From Deltaproteobacteria bacterium (GTDB lineage Bacteria; Myxococcota; Kuafuiibacteriia; Kuafuiibacteriales; Kuafuiibacteriaceae): a stretch of 64,000 bases of DNA. Position numbers and translations under genes: made by a program. The stretch spans positions 1,458,001 through 1,522,000 of the forward strand of contig JACKEN010000001.1 in assembly GCA_020632995.1 (NCBI GenBank). Reading direction: 5' to 3'. This document shows, piece by piece, positions 1 to 10,076 of the stretch. The notes below the pieces were generated by a model, which ran no database searches, was not told where the DNA came from, and was given only the letters and a program-made list of their open reading frames with translations. Every line of letters begins with the position of its first letter. The stretch's first letter is position 1.

Positions 1-1
1 C

Positions 2-1639
<1,638 letters not shown>

Positions 1640-1672
1640 AGCACCCCCCGACGGCGAGACTGCAGGTCCCCC

Positions 1673-3004
1673 GTGTCCCGCCCCCTCCCGCCCGACTTCC
1701 TCCTGGGCTGCGCCACCTCCGCCTATCAGGTGGAGGGCGGCATCGAGAACGACTGGAGCGAGTGGGCCGAGGCCGGGCGCCTCAAGGACCCGTCCACCCG
1801 CTGCGGCGCGGCGGCCGACCACTGGCGCCGCTACCCCGACGACTTCCAGCTCCTGAAGGCGCTCGGCGCCGACTCCTACCGCTTCAGCATCGAGTGGGCC
1901 CGGGTCGAGCCCGAGCCGGGGCGCTTCGACCCCGCGGCCCTGGCCGGCTACGGGGCGCGGGTGCGGGCGCTGCGCGACCTCGGGGTGGAGCCGGTGGTGA
2001 CCCTCCTCCACTTCACCCACCCCCGTTGGTTCCACCAGACCACCCCGTGGCACGCCGGCGGCGGCCGGGCCGCGGGGCGCTTCGTGGCGTTCGTGGAGCG
2101 GGTGCTCGAGGCCCTCGACGGCCAGGCCCGGATGTTCACGGTGCTGAACGAGCCCGGGGTGTGGCTGGCCGCGGCGTACCTGGCCGGGGTGATCCCCCCG
2201 GGCGAACAGAGCCTCGGGCACCTGGTCGAGGCGGGGGCGGAGCTCATCCGGGCCCACGCGGGGGCGGCCCGCCTCATCCGCCAGCAGATCCCGGGCGCGC
2301 AGGTGGGGGTGGCCCACCACGTCCTCGAGCTGGCTCCGGCCCGCCCCTGGAACCCGGTGGACCGCGCGATCGCCGCGTACGGGGCCCGGGCCTTCAACCA
2401 CGCGGTGCCCACCGCCCTCACCACCGGGGTCTGGCAACTCGGCTTGCTCCCGGGGATCCGGCGCCGGGTCGAGATCCCCGAGGCGGCGGGCAGCCTCGAC
2501 TTCCTCGGCGTCAACTACTACACCCGGGCCTTCGTGCAACCTGGCTTGCTCCCCCGCCCCGGGATGGAGCTCTTCTACGAGGACCGCGGCGGCCGCGGGG
2601 TCACGGATCTGGGCTGGGAGCTGCACCCGCACGGCCTCACCACCGCCCTCGAGCAGATGGCCCGCTACCACCTGCCGATGTACGTGACCGAGAACGGCCT
2701 GGACGACCGCGACGACTCCCGGCGGGCCGCGTACCTCTTCGATCACCTCGGCGCGGTGCTCGACGCGGTGGACGCGGGCGTGGACGTGCGCGGCTACTTC
2801 CACTGGTCGCTGATGGACAACTTCGAGTGGCTGGAGGGCTTCGGCCCCCGCTTCGGGCTCTACTCGGTGGACTACGCCACCCAGGCCCGCACCCCCACCC
2901 GGGCCGCCGCGCTCTTCCAGGAGATCGCGCGGGGGCGCGCGCTGCCGGCGGAGCGGCCCGAGGAGCGGCGTCGACCCGGCCTCGGACGCGTCAAGGTGGG
3001 TTGA
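1673..3004 (+). CDS. Glycoside hydrolase family 1 (beta-glucosidase-like)
   Basis: Retaining beta-glycosidase of family GH1, 443 residues, the usual length. The N-terminal signature FLLGCATSAYQVEGG is present. The acid/base Glu is residue 160 in TVLNEP and the nucleophile Glu is about 340 in YVTENG. The late motif HWSLMDNFEW, typical of the (beta/alpha)8 barrel end, is also present. No signal peptide is visible, so it should be cytoplasmic. The start is GTG at 1673, giving a conserved N-terminus close to the start; only a weak ribosome-binding site is visible. Sugar specificity cannot be read from sequence. Its stop codon lies inside a TCAA-N6-TTGA palindrome (2991-3004), a relaxed form of the dispersed element described in the findings. 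Confidence 0.92.
   Translation: MSRPLPPDFLLGCATSAYQVEGGIENDWSEWAEAGRLKDPSTRCGAAADHWRRYPDDFQLLKALGADSYRFSIEWARVEPEPGRFDPAALAGYGARVRALRDLGVEPVVTLLHFTHPRWFHQTTPWHAGGGRAAGRFVAFVERVLEALDGQARMFTVLNEPGVWLAAAYLAGVIPPGEQSLGHLVEAGAELIRAHAGAARLIRQQIPGAQVGVAHHVLELAPARPWNPVDRAIAAYGARAFNHAVPTALTTGVWQLGLLPGIRRRVEIPEAAGSLDFLGVNYYTRAFVQPGLLPRPGMELFYEDRGGRGVTDLGWELHPHGLTTALEQMARYHLPMYVTENGLDDRDDSRRAAYLFDHLGAVLDAVDAGVDVRGYFHWSLMDNFEWLEGFGPRFGLYSVDYATQARTPTRAAALFQEIARGRALPAERPEERRRPGLGRVKVG
2434..2447. repeat. GCAA-N6-TTGC element, perfect copy
   Basis: Spacer CTCGGC. Lies in the GH1 gene in the codon phase CAA-nnn-nnn-TTG (Gln-Leu-Gly-Leu), using CAA and TTG, which are otherwise uncommon here. Confidence 0.7.
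2536..2549. repeat. GCAA-N6-TTGC element, perfect copy
   Basis: Spacer CCTGGC. Second copy in the GH1 gene, 102 nt after the first, and again in the CAA-nnn-nnn-TTG phase (Gln-Pro-Gly-Leu). Confidence 0.7.
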
Positions 3005-3083
3005 CGCCCACACGCCGGCCTCGCGGCTCGGATCGCGCCAGGACCTTCAATCATCCCGGCCCTCCGCCGACCTGGACCCACGG

Positions 3084-4262
3084 ATGGAGTCCGCGACACC
3101 GCGCGTGCGGGCCGCCCTCGGTGGCCTCGTCGCCTTCGGCTTGCTCGCCGCCTTTGGCGCCGGCACCCTGGCCGGCCGCCACCTCACCCTCACCCGGGTC
3201 ACGGCCTCCCTCGCGGCTTGGGACGACGCGCTGACCCTCGGCCGGGCCGCCGACCTGGATGGGGCGCGAGAGCGCCTCGCCCCCGCCTACCTCGACCCTG
3301 CTCGGGCCCTCAGTGAGATGGATGACTACGTGTGGGTCTCGCCGAACGCCCCCGCACCCTTCCTCGGGACCACCGTCGCCAAGCGGGACGACCACCGGGC
3401 GCGCGTGAGCCGACGTGGGTTCAGAGGCCCGCACGACCCCACCAGGATGAAGCCAGCCGGGCGCACGCGGATCATCCTGCTCGGGGGCTCCACCGCGTTC
3501 TCGGTGGGCGCACCGGACGACGCCCACACCATCGGCGGCTACCTCGAGCGCATGCTCGCCCTCCACGGGGACGTCGAGGTGCTCACCTTCGCGACCCCCG
3601 CCTGGGCCTCGAGCCATGAGCGCGTCGCGATCGAGAACGTGCTCCGCCACCTCCAACCCGACGTGGTGATCTCGCTCTCCGGCACCAACGACGCGGTCTG
3701 GGGCGCGGCGGGGCGCGACCCCCACTTCTTCCGGGCCTACTACGAGGACGCCTACTTCCGGGTCTCCGCCGCCGTGGGCGAGCTGGCCGACAGATCCTTC
3801 GTGGACCCGGTGACCGTGCGCGAGCTCGGCCCGGTGACCCCGGTGGAGCTGGCGGTGGAGCGCCTGGTGGAGAACGTGGAGATCTCGAGCTTCGTGCTCG
3901 CCAAGGAGGGCGCGACCTACCTCTACGCGCTCCAGCCCACCCTCTTCGCGGCCACCCGCCTCAGCGCGCGGGAGGAGGCCCTGCTCGCCGCTCAGCAGCC
4001 GACCCGACACGAGTACTTCGACGCGCTCTACCCCCACATCGCGGCTCGGGTGAGCGCCCTCGCCAAGGAGCAGCGCAACCTCGAGTTCGTCGACCTGTCG
4101 GACATGTTCGCGGAGGAGCCGGAGGGGGAGTACTTCCTCGACGGCTTCCACTTCGGTGACCGCGGCAACGAGCGCATCGCCGCCGCCCTGGCGCGGACGC
4201 TCGAGCAACGCAGGTTGCTCCCGGTGACCCTCACCATGCGCGACCCGCGCTCCGGGCGCTAG
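3084..4262 (+). CDS. Membrane-anchored SGNH/GDSL-type hydrolase
   Basis: Predicted esterase/acyl-hydrolase of the SGNH fold, 392 residues. Residues about 9-32 are hydrophobic (an uncleaved anchor or signal), so the catalytic part should be periplasmic. The four blocks are visible: catalytic Ser 136 in LLGGSTAF (block I), the Asn of SGTNDAVWG (block III), and the Asp 353/His 356 pair in DGFHFGD (block V). The order and spacing suit the family, and the DxxH pair near the C-terminus completes the triad. The substrate is unknown; cell-envelope acyl groups are one possibility. The 79 bases between the GH1 stop and this ATG show nothing notable. It converges on the S41 gene and their ends overlap by four bases (4259-4262). 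Confidence 0.8.
   Translation: MESATPRVRAALGGLVAFGLLAAFGAGTLAGRHLTLTRVTASLAAWDDALTLGRAADLDGARERLAPAYLDPARALSEMDDYVWVSPNAPAPFLGTTVAKRDDHRARVSRRGFRGPHDPTRMKPAGRTRIILLGGSTAFSVGAPDDAHTIGGYLERMLALHGDVEVLTFATPAWASSHERVAIENVLRHLQPDVVISLSGTNDAVWGAAGRDPHFFRAYYEDAYFRVSAAVGELADRSFVDPVTVRELGPVTPVELAVERLVENVEISSFVLAKEGATYLYALQPTLFAATRLSAREEALLAAQQPTRHEYFDALYPHIAARVSALAKEQRNLEFVDLSDMFAEEPEGEYFLDGFHFGDRGNERIAAALARTLEQRRLLPVTLTMRDPRSGR
4205..4218. repeat. GCAA-N6-TTGC element, perfect copy
   Basis: Spacer CGCAGG, near the 3' end of the SGNH gene. Codon phase CAA-nnn-nnn-TTG (Gln-Arg-Arg-Leu). Confidence 0.7.
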
Positions 4263-6565
4263 CGGCTGAGCACACACTCCGCCGCGGCGTCGATGAAGGT
4301 GCGCAGCGCCGTCTCGACCGTGGTCCGCCCGTCCTCCACCGCGGCGGCCAAGGCCCGCCCCGCGCAGCGGTCGTAGGCGCGGCAGCTGGACTGCGCCTCC
4401 GGGGCGCCGCAGAGCGGCTCGATCACCGCCTGGCGCTCCACCGCGCTGACCGTGGCGCGGTACGCCGCGCCGTCGGTGTCACGCGAGTTCGACCAGAACG
4501 GGATCTGGACGTCGCCCACCGGCGGCGCCTCCATCAGGAGGGCCGTCCCCGACCGGTGGTAGATCCCGCGCTCCTCCATGAACAGCGCGACGTCCCGCGC
4601 CTGCCGCGGCAGCGCGAACTGGAACAGGTCGTAGCGGGTCGCCCCCGCGTACTCCGGCACGTACGTCGACGCGAGCTGCGCGATGAAGTCCTGGGTGTCG
4701 ACGTAGTAGGTCGTATCCAACACGTTCCCGCCTCGCGCCTGACCCGCCGCCATCGCCTCGCCCACGTAGCCCCCCGCCACCACCAGCGTCCCGTGGGCGC
4801 GCACGAGCTCCGCCCCGAAGACGCCACAGCTGGCGTTCTCGCCGTTCACGAGCACGATGAGGTCCTTGCCGGTGAACTTGCCCGGGCAGGGGATGGGCGG
4901 GATCCCGAGGTAGTCGAGCGCATAGTCGGCGAACATCACCTCGGGGCTCAGCCGCTCCTCATCGTCGCCTCGGAGCTCCTGGTAGTCGCCCTCGAGGTAC
5001 CAGAGCGGGTCCGTCACGATCTGACCGGTGGCGAGGGACTGGCTGCAGCTCGCCTCCATGGACGTGAAGGCGCAGGGCGGCAGCGGCATCCCGGGGGAGA
5101 GCTGCTGGGCGATGGCCCGCACCTGCTCGGCGTAGGCGCGCAGCTCGTTCAGGGCCGGGGAGGTCACGAGGTCGCGCACTACCAGGCGGGTGTCGCGCGT
5201 CGCCCCCTGGGGCGCGAGGTGCCTGGCCAGCCAGTCGGCCTGACCGATGTACCCGCCGAAGTTGTCGCGGAGGTCGATGATCAGCCGATCGGCGTGCTCA
5301 CACGCGTAGGCCACGCCGGCCGCCACCTCGTCGCGCCACGGCTGCACGAAGTCGTAGTTGAGCTGGATGGCCACCGTGTCGCCCGCGTACTCGACGACGC
5401 GGGCCCCGTCGCTCAGCGGCAGGACCTCGGTGATGTCGCGGTCCAGCGCCCAGTCGGGGACCTCGTAATACTCGGTGAAGCGCATGAGGCGCGGCCCCCG
5501 CCCGGACGGGTCGGGGCCCTCCAGCCGGTCGATGAGGTTGCGCCGCGCGATCCGCTCGAAGGACACGCCCATCGGGGCCTGCGCCGAGCGGTCCGCGCGC
5601 TGGAGCGCACGGGCCTCGGTGGCGAAAGGCAAGACATCCTGCAGCTGCATCGCACCCGCCGCCGCGGCGGCCACCCCGTAGGTCTGGAAGCAGGCCGCCT
5701 CGAACTCCGCCGTGCTCGCCGGCACCGGGACCGGAACCCCGAACAGGCCGGCGGGCGCGAACACCCACGGGAGCACCACGCTCTGGCGGTGCCCGCGGCG
5801 CGTCTCGAGCACCAGGGTCACCGAAGGCGCGGTCGGGTACGTCTTGCCCATCCGGAGGGACCAGTATCCGAACTCGAGCACGCCCATCAGGTTGACGCCG
5901 GGATCGTCGTCGTCCCGCAGCACGTCGGCGCCGAAGTCCCGGAAGTAGTCGAGCACACCCTGACCGTCGATGGACACGACCCGCATGCCCTCGTACTGCG
6001 TCAGGTCGATGCCGGTGATCGCGAGGTACCAGTCGGTGAGCCCGACGTAGGGCGCCTCGAGGTAGATGATCTGCTCCCGGGCGTGCCCGGGGCGCGTACG
6101 CGTGTAGGCCGAGCCGAAGTCGAGCGGGATGGACGCGAAGAACATCTGCTCGTAGCAGGGCGGCCCGCCGTAGTACCAGTGCGCGTCGCGGAAGTCCTCG
6201 AGCAGGTTCGAGACCGCCTGGTATTGCGCGTAGTCGTTGGCGAAGGTGGTGCTCCGCATGGCCGCCACGCGGGCCCGCCACTCGATGCGGGCGTCGTAGT
6301 TCCCGCGCAGCGAGCTGAACTGCTCGAAGTTCGCGTCGATCACGTCGAGCAGGTTGTCCCGATCGCAGCGCACCGGATCGGTCGGGTCGCTGCACCACGG
6401 CACGCTCTCGAAACAGGTGATGACGTCCTGGTAGGTGAAGGCAGAGGCCCGGGTGAAGTCACACGGGTCGAGCAGCGGCGCGTCGGCCCTGGACGTCGAC
6501 GGCAGGCCCGAGGCCGCGGCGAACGCGAGGGCGAGCAGCCCTCGCCTGAGCAACGTGTTGGACAT
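4259..6565 (-). CDS. Secreted S41-type (C-terminal-processing-like) peptidase
   Basis: Large exported protein of 768 residues with a signal peptide (hydrophobic stretch about 8-19, ending near STSRADA). The C-terminal half carries S41 peptidase features: LIIDLRDNFGG, typical of the tail-specific protease fold, and the nucleophile region VNGENASCG with Ser about 579. The N-terminal half, with several Cys and many aromatic residues, is not recognised. The ATG at 6565 was chosen because it puts the signal peptide at the N-terminus and follows a GGGAGGGA ribosome-binding site 7-8 nt upstream; an upstream in-frame ATG at 6670 would bury both. It follows the leucine-dehydrogenase-type gene on the same strand after a 120-nt gap with two hairpins. 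Function is probably periplasmic or extracellular proteolysis; it could also be a catalytically altered relative. Confidence 0.75.
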   Translation of the reverse strand: MSNTLLRRGLLALAFAAASGLPSTSRADAPLLDPCDFTRASAFTYQDVITCFESVPWCSDPTDPVRCDRDNLLDVIDANFEQFSSLRGNYDARIEWRARVAAMRSTTFANDYAQYQAVSNLLEDFRDAHWYYGGPPCYEQMFFASIPLDFGSAYTRTRPGHAREQIIYLEAPYVGLTDWYLAITGIDLTQYEGMRVVSIDGQGVLDYFRDFGADVLRDDDDPGVNLMGVLEFGYWSLRMGKTYPTAPSVTLVLETRRGHRQSVVLPWVFAPAGLFGVPVPVPASTAEFEAACFQTYGVAAAAAGAMQLQDVLPFATEARALQRADRSAQAPMGVSFERIARRNLIDRLEGPDPSGRGPRLMRFTEYYEVPDWALDRDITEVLPLSDGARVVEYAGDTVAIQLNYDFVQPWRDEVAAGVAYACEHADRLIIDLRDNFGGYIGQADWLARHLAPQGATRDTRLVVRDLVTSPALNELRAYAEQVRAIAQQLSPGMPLPPCAFTSMEASCSQSLATGQIVTDPLWYLEGDYQELRGDDEERLSPEVMFADYALDYLGIPPIPCPGKFTGKDLIVLVNGENASCGVFGAELVRAHGTLVVAGGYVGEAMAAGQARGGNVLDTTYYVDTQDFIAQLASTYVPEYAGATRYDLFQFALPRQARDVALFMEERGIYHRSGTALLMEAPPVGDVQIPFWSNSRDTDGAAYRATVSAVERQAVIEPLCGAPEAQSSCRAYDRCAGRALAAAVEDGRTTVETALRTFIDAAAECVLSR

Positions 6566-6585
6566 GGATGGTCCCTCCCGGCGCT

Positions 6586-6601
6586 CCCGGTGAGCACCGG
6601 G
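6586..6601 (-). promoter_or_regulatory. Hairpin in the 5' leader of the S41 gene
   Basis: CCCGGTG and CACCGGG form a perfect 7-bp inverted repeat separated by two bases, ending 21 nt upstream of the S41 ATG and just upstream of its ribosome-binding site. It could tune translation; this is inference. Confidence 0.35.
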
Positions 6602-6647
6602 CATGCCAGGCAGGGGTCCTTGTCGAGCAGGTTGCGGTTCGCAGGGC

Positions 6648-6668
6648 GTCGCGCGATCGTCGCGCGAC
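6648..6668. repeat. Perfect inverted repeat between the leucine-dehydrogenase-type and S41 genes
   Basis: GTCGCGCGA, a three-base centre (TCG), then TCGCGCGAC: a perfect 9-bp inverted repeat. It lies 17 nt downstream of the dehydrogenase stop. There is no T-tract on the minus strand, so it is not a standard terminator. It may be an operator, an mRNA 3' stabiliser or a factor-assisted terminator. Confidence 0.45.
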
Positions 6669-6685
6669 AACCCCGCTTGCGAGGC

Positions 6686-7798
6686 TCAGCTGACCCCGCG
6701 GAGGGTGCGATCCTGCCGGGTGTTGGCGCCCGGGATGTAGAAGCTCTTCACCTTCCCGATCTCCGCGATGCGCCGGAGCGCGAGGTTGTCCGCCGCCTTG
6801 TGGGTCGGGATGTCCTCGCGCCGGGCGATGTCGAACACCGAGGTGAGGATGTCGTAGATGCCCTCGGCCTGCTTCAGCGCCCGCTCCTGGTTGTAGCCCT
6901 CGAGCTCGTTGGCCACGTTGATCAGGCCGCCGGCGTTGATCACGTAGTCGGGGGCGTACAGGACCCCCTTCTCCATCAGCCCGCGGCCGTGGCGCCGCTC
7001 GTCGTCGAGCTGGTTGTTGGCCGAGCCGGCCACGATCTCGACCTTGAGGCGCGGCAGGGTGTCGTCGTTGATCACCGCCCCGAGCGCGCAGGGCGCGAAG
7101 ATGTCGGCCGGCACGTCGAAGATCGCCTCGGGCGCCACCACCTCGCACTTGAAGGCGTCGGTGACCCGCTTCAGGTTGTCGGCGTCCACGTCGCACACCG
7201 TGACCTTGGCCCCGGCCTCGGTGAGGTGCTTCACGAGGTAGTAGCCGACCGCCCCGACGCCCTGCACCGAGACGTGCTTGCCCGCCAGGGAGTCCGAGCC
7301 CCACCGGAGCTTGGCGCAGGCCATCATCCCCGCGTAGGTGCCGCGGGCGGTGACGGGGGAGGGGTCACCCGAACCCCCGAGGGCGCGGCTGATGCCGGTG
7401 ACCCAGTTGGTCTCCATCCGCACCCACTCCATGGCCCGCACGTCGGTCCCGGAGTCCTCGGCCGTGATGTAGCGGCCCCCCAGGCCCTCCACGAAGCGCC
7501 CGTAGGCCCGAAAGAGGGTCTCGCTCCGGTCCCGCTTGGGGTCCCCGATGATCACCGCCTTGCCGCCGCCCAGGTTCAGGCCGGCCGCGGCGCTCTTGAA
7601 GGTCATGCCCCGGGCCAGCCGGAGGACGTCGGTCAGGGCCTCGTCGGTGCTGGCGTAGGCCCGCATCCGGGTCCCGCCCAGGGCCGGGCCCAGGGTGGTG
7701 TCGTGGATGGCGATGATGGCCATCAGCCCGGACACCTCGTCGTAGCAGAACGTCAGCTGCTCGTGGTTCTTGGCGGCGAGTTGCTCGAAGACTCTCAT
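6686..7798 (-). CDS. Leu/Phe/Val dehydrogenase (Glu/Leu/Phe/Val family)
   Basis: NAD-dependent oxidative deamination of a branched-chain or aromatic amino acid to its 2-oxo acid. The 370-residue length fits the leucine/phenylalanine dehydrogenase branch rather than the longer glutamate dehydrogenases. The substrate-binding lysine is residue 68 (MTFKSA) and the catalytic lysine residue 80 (LGGGKAVIIGDP). The Rossmann motif VQGVGAVGYYLVKHL follows. The ATG at 7798 was chosen over an upstream GTG at 7936 because family members begin close to this point (MRVFEQLAAKNHEQL). A candidate promoter lies just upstream. Role: branched-chain amino acid catabolism, which can feed iso-fatty-acid synthesis in myxobacteria. 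Exact substrate preference is not decided. Confidence 0.9.
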   Translation of the reverse strand: MRVFEQLAAKNHEQLTFCYDEVSGLMAIIAIHDTTLGPALGGTRMRAYASTDEALTDVLRLARGMTFKSAAAGLNLGGGKAVIIGDPKRDRSETLFRAYGRFVEGLGGRYITAEDSGTDVRAMEWVRMETNWVTGISRALGGSGDPSPVTARGTYAGMMACAKLRWGSDSLAGKHVSVQGVGAVGYYLVKHLTEAGAKVTVCDVDADNLKRVTDAFKCEVVAPEAIFDVPADIFAPCALGAVINDDTLPRLKVEIVAGSANNQLDDERRHGRGLMEKGVLYAPDYVINAGGLINVANELEGYNQERALKQAEGIYDILTSVFDIARREDIPTHKAADNLALRRIAEIGKVKSFYIPGANTRQDRTLRGVS

Positions 7799-7808
7799 TG
7801 GCGCGCGG

Positions 7809-7837
7809 ACGCTAGGGGTCCACGCCGGGCCCGTCAA
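7809..7837 (-). promoter_or_regulatory. Candidate sigma-70 promoter for the dehydrogenase gene
   Basis: On the minus strand TTGACG (7837-7832), a 17-nt spacer, then TAGCGT (7814-7809). The -35 is a good match and the -10 is weak. The start codon lies about 11 nt further on, so the transcript would be nearly leaderless. Confidence 0.3.
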
Positions 7838-8086
7838 ACAGAAATTACGCTTGTCATCACAATGACTTAGGTCGACTTCTCCATGTTGCGCCGCGTCAAC
7901 CGGGCTTTCAATGATGACCCAACGACGAGTCACCACCCGCGACGCCGCTCAGGAACCCGAGAGCGCCATCACAACACCGTCGTTTCCTTGCCACAGTCGT
8001 TGCGGTGAGGATACGTGGCGCCCGGGCCTCGGCGGAGCCTCAGCGACCAGCCTATTCCCTTGAATTTCGATGAGTTGGAACACACC

Positions 8087-8108
8087 CCAGGCGCCCGGAA
8101 GCGCCTGG
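8087..8108. repeat. Perfect 8-bp inverted repeat upstream of a small ORF
   Basis: CCAGGCGC, spacer CCGGAA, GCGCCTGG. It overlaps the left edge of the sigma-54-like site, so it could be an operator or an RNA hairpin. Confidence 0.5.
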
Positions 8109-8121
8109 CACGGCGCCTGCT
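8106..8121 (+). promoter_or_regulatory. Candidate sigma-54 (-24/-12) promoter
   Basis: TGGCACGGCGCCTGCT matches the sigma-54 consensus TGGCACG-N4-TTGCW at every defined position except one (C for the first T of the -12 box), with GG and GC in the required spacing. Transcription would start a few bases before the ATG at 8135. No enhancer site was identified. Confidence 0.4.
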
Positions 8122-8134
8122 ATATCCCTCAGGC

Positions 8135-8335
8135 ATGACGACCTCCGCGCACCACGCCCCCGACGTCCTCAACAGCTGGCTCAAGGCGGTGAGCAACCAC
8201 CTCGAGTACCGCCGTGTGGAGAGCCAGGCTCGCCCCCGGCCCAAGCGGAACCGCGAGCGTGAGCGCGCCCGTCGCGAGGCTCGGCAGCTCTTTGCGGAGT
8301 ACTACGCGGAGCTGGCCGTCTCCATGGCCAGCTGA
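8135..8335 (+). CDS. Small basic protein of unknown function
   Basis: A 66-residue ORF beginning MTTSAHHAPDVLNSW. Its middle is strongly basic (RPRPKRNRERERARREAR) and the C-terminus is helical and aromatic (LFAEYYAEL). No signal peptide or membrane segment is seen. The ATG at 8135 was preferred to the in-frame ATG at 8015 because the longer form would start in AT-richer, non-coding-looking sequence and run through the sigma-54-like site. The ribosome-binding site is weak. It is followed by a good hairpin terminator, which supports it being a real transcription unit. The basic stretch could bind nucleic acid, but nothing in the sequence proves it. Confidence 0.45.
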   Translation: MTTSAHHAPDVLNSWLKAVSNHLEYRRVESQARPRPKRNRERERARREARQLFAEYYAELAVSMAS

Positions 8336-8395
8336 TCCGCATCCCCAAACAGGGGTGGGCAGGCGCTCTGAAGTCGTCGCCCTGCCCCACCCTGG

Positions 8396-8434
8396 GCCCC
8401 GGCGGTGCACTCACCGGCCGGGGCTTCGTCGTTT
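8396..8434 (+). terminator. Rho-independent-type terminator
   Basis: GCCCCGG (8396-8402) pairs with CCGGGGC (8418-8424), with an inner GGTG/CACC pair and a short loop, followed by a T-rich run TTCGTCGTTT. It lies between the convergent small ORF and kelch gene and may serve both. Confidence 0.5.
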
Positions 8435-8448
8435 CTGGGGGGTCCGGC

Positions 8449-10071
8449 CTACGGATCCCGGGCCGGGCTGAAGATCTCGGCCGTCGAGAGGGACTGACCG
8501 AAGTCGCTCGCCGACTCCTGCCGACGCCCGCCGACGATGAGCACCTCGCCCGAGGACTCGATCCGCGCCACCGCGTGGCTGGTGCGGGGATCGCTCATCT
8601 GCTGGGTGGTGGGCGGCTCCGCGAAGCAGGCCGCGCCGAGCGCGAGCACCGCGACCTCGGCGCTCGCGAGGGGCTGGCCGGTGCTGCCCCGACCGCCCAC
8701 GAAGACGGCGCGGCGGCCCACGACGGTGGCGGTGTGGAAGCCGCGGCCCTCGACCAGGTTCGCGGTGCAGATGCGGCGCACCCGGCTGCCCTCCAGGGTC
8801 CACATCTCCACCGAGGCGGAGGGGTTCTGGGGGAGCTGACCAGAGGGCTCGGCGTCCTGGATGCGCCCGTAGCCGCCCGAGAGGAGCACGCTGCCGGTGT
8901 CGGTGATCGACGCGGCGTGGAAGATCGCCCCCACCCCGAGCTGGTCGGCGGAGGTGTCCTTGGTGCCCTTGTTGTTGGGGTCCACCGTCACCAGATCCAC
9001 GCCGAGCACCGGGCCCGAGGCGTTCATGCCGCCGGACACCATGATCTGCTGCACGTCGCCGGAGGCCGGCATCAGCACCGCGGAGTGCCCGTAGCGGGCG
9101 TCCAGGGTCAGCGCGTTCCCGTTCGCGTCGTTCACGTAGGTGAAGGCGGAGTCCGCCGGGGTGAAGATCTCGACCGAGCCGGAGTAGAGCTGGTCCTCGG
9201 GCCGGCTGGAGCCGCCCACGAGATCCCGCCCGCCGGTGATCAGCACGCGGCCGTCCGGGAGGGCGGTCGCGGTGTGCCCCGAGCGCGCCTCGCGCAGCAC
9301 CAGGGTCTCGGAGCGCGGCTTCACCGCGCCGGCGTCCTTCGCGTCGATGATGAAGGCGGACTTGAGGGCCACCGTCGCCCCGTCCACCCGGTTCTCACCG
9401 CCCGCCACGAGCACCTGCCCGTCGCCGATATAGGTCGCGGTGTGGAAGAGCCGCGCCTGGCCCACCCGGAGCTCGGCCACCCGCTCGAAGGTGCCGGTCG
9501 ACGGATCGTACATCTCGACCACGCGGGTGTACTCGAGCTCGGTCACGTCCTGGGTCAGGCTGACGAGGGTCGCGCCGCCCACGATGAGCACCTTGCCGTT
9601 GTCGGGGATGAAGGTGGCGGTGGCGCCGAAGCGGCCCACCTGCAGGTCGGTGCACTGCTCCGGATCCCCGAGGCTGGTGGTCTTGTAGAAGCTGTTCACC
9701 AGCGCGAAGGGCACCTGGATGTCCACCGCGCCCGAGGCCCGCGTGAGGTCGGTGCGCGCCGAGACGCCGATGCCGGACGGGGCCTGATCGAAGCTGCCCC
9801 GGTGCCCGGTCACCACGAGCTGGAAGTCCTCCGCCAGCGGGATCTCGATCGGCTGGGTGGTGCCGTCCTCCTGCGCCTGGATGGTGGACAGGCCGACCGA
9901 GTCGATGTCGGTGCCCCGCGGCTCGAAGCGCAGGAAGTCCATGGTGGCCACCGCGTCCTGGTTGCACGGGTCCACCAGGCTGACGGAGATCTCCACCGGG
10001 CCCGAGCACGCCGTCACCAGCGCGAGGGCCACCGCGGACGATGAAAGAGAAGTTGCGATCCGTCGGTTCAT
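8449..10071 (-). CDS. Kelch-repeat lipoprotein
   Basis: Exported 540-residue lipoprotein: a signal peptide from MNRRIATSLSSS to the lipobox VTAC, then a region without repeats, then at least six kelch-like blades. Each blade shows the pattern H-[ST]-A-x-x-…-V-L-[IV]-x-G-G (HTATYIGDGQVLVAGG, HTATALPDGRVLITGG, HAASITDTGSVLLSGG and others), consistent with a beta-propeller. The start at 10071 gives the lipobox and lies 5 nt after the stop of the upstream PEGA gene, whose GGTGA end can act as ribosome-binding site, so the two are probably co-transcribed. Such propellers usually bind protein or sugar at the cell surface. The ligand is unknown. Confidence 0.82.
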   Translation of the reverse strand: MNRRIATSLSSSAVALALVTACSGPVEISVSLVDPCNQDAVATMDFLRFEPRGTDIDSVGLSTIQAQEDGTTQPIEIPLAEDFQLVVTGHRGSFDQAPSGIGVSARTDLTRASGAVDIQVPFALVNSFYKTTSLGDPEQCTDLQVGRFGATATFIPDNGKVLIVGGATLVSLTQDVTELEYTRVVEMYDPSTGTFERVAELRVGQARLFHTATYIGDGQVLVAGGENRVDGATVALKSAFIIDAKDAGAVKPRSETLVLREARSGHTATALPDGRVLITGGRDLVGGSSRPEDQLYSGSVEIFTPADSAFTYVNDANGNALTLDARYGHSAVLMPASGDVQQIMVSGGMNASGPVLGVDLVTVDPNNKGTKDTSADQLGVGAIFHAASITDTGSVLLSGGYGRIQDAEPSGQLPQNPSASVEMWTLEGSRVRRICTANLVEGRGFHTATVVGRRAVFVGGRGSTGQPLASAEVAVLALGAACFAEPPTTQQMSDPRTSHAVARIESSGEVLIVGGRRQESASDFGQSLSTAEIFSPARDP

Positions 10072-10076
10072 GGCTG

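Larger units (their letters stand above)
7799..8134. other. Intergenic region between divergent genes
   Basis: About 336 bases, visibly less GC-rich than the flanks, with no convincing gene. It holds the candidate promoter of the dehydrogenase gene on the left and, on the right, a hairpin and a sigma-54-like site before the small ORF at 8135. A short inverted repeat GTCAT-CACA-ATGAC (7853-7866) could be an operator for the leftward gene; this is inference. Confidence 0.5.
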
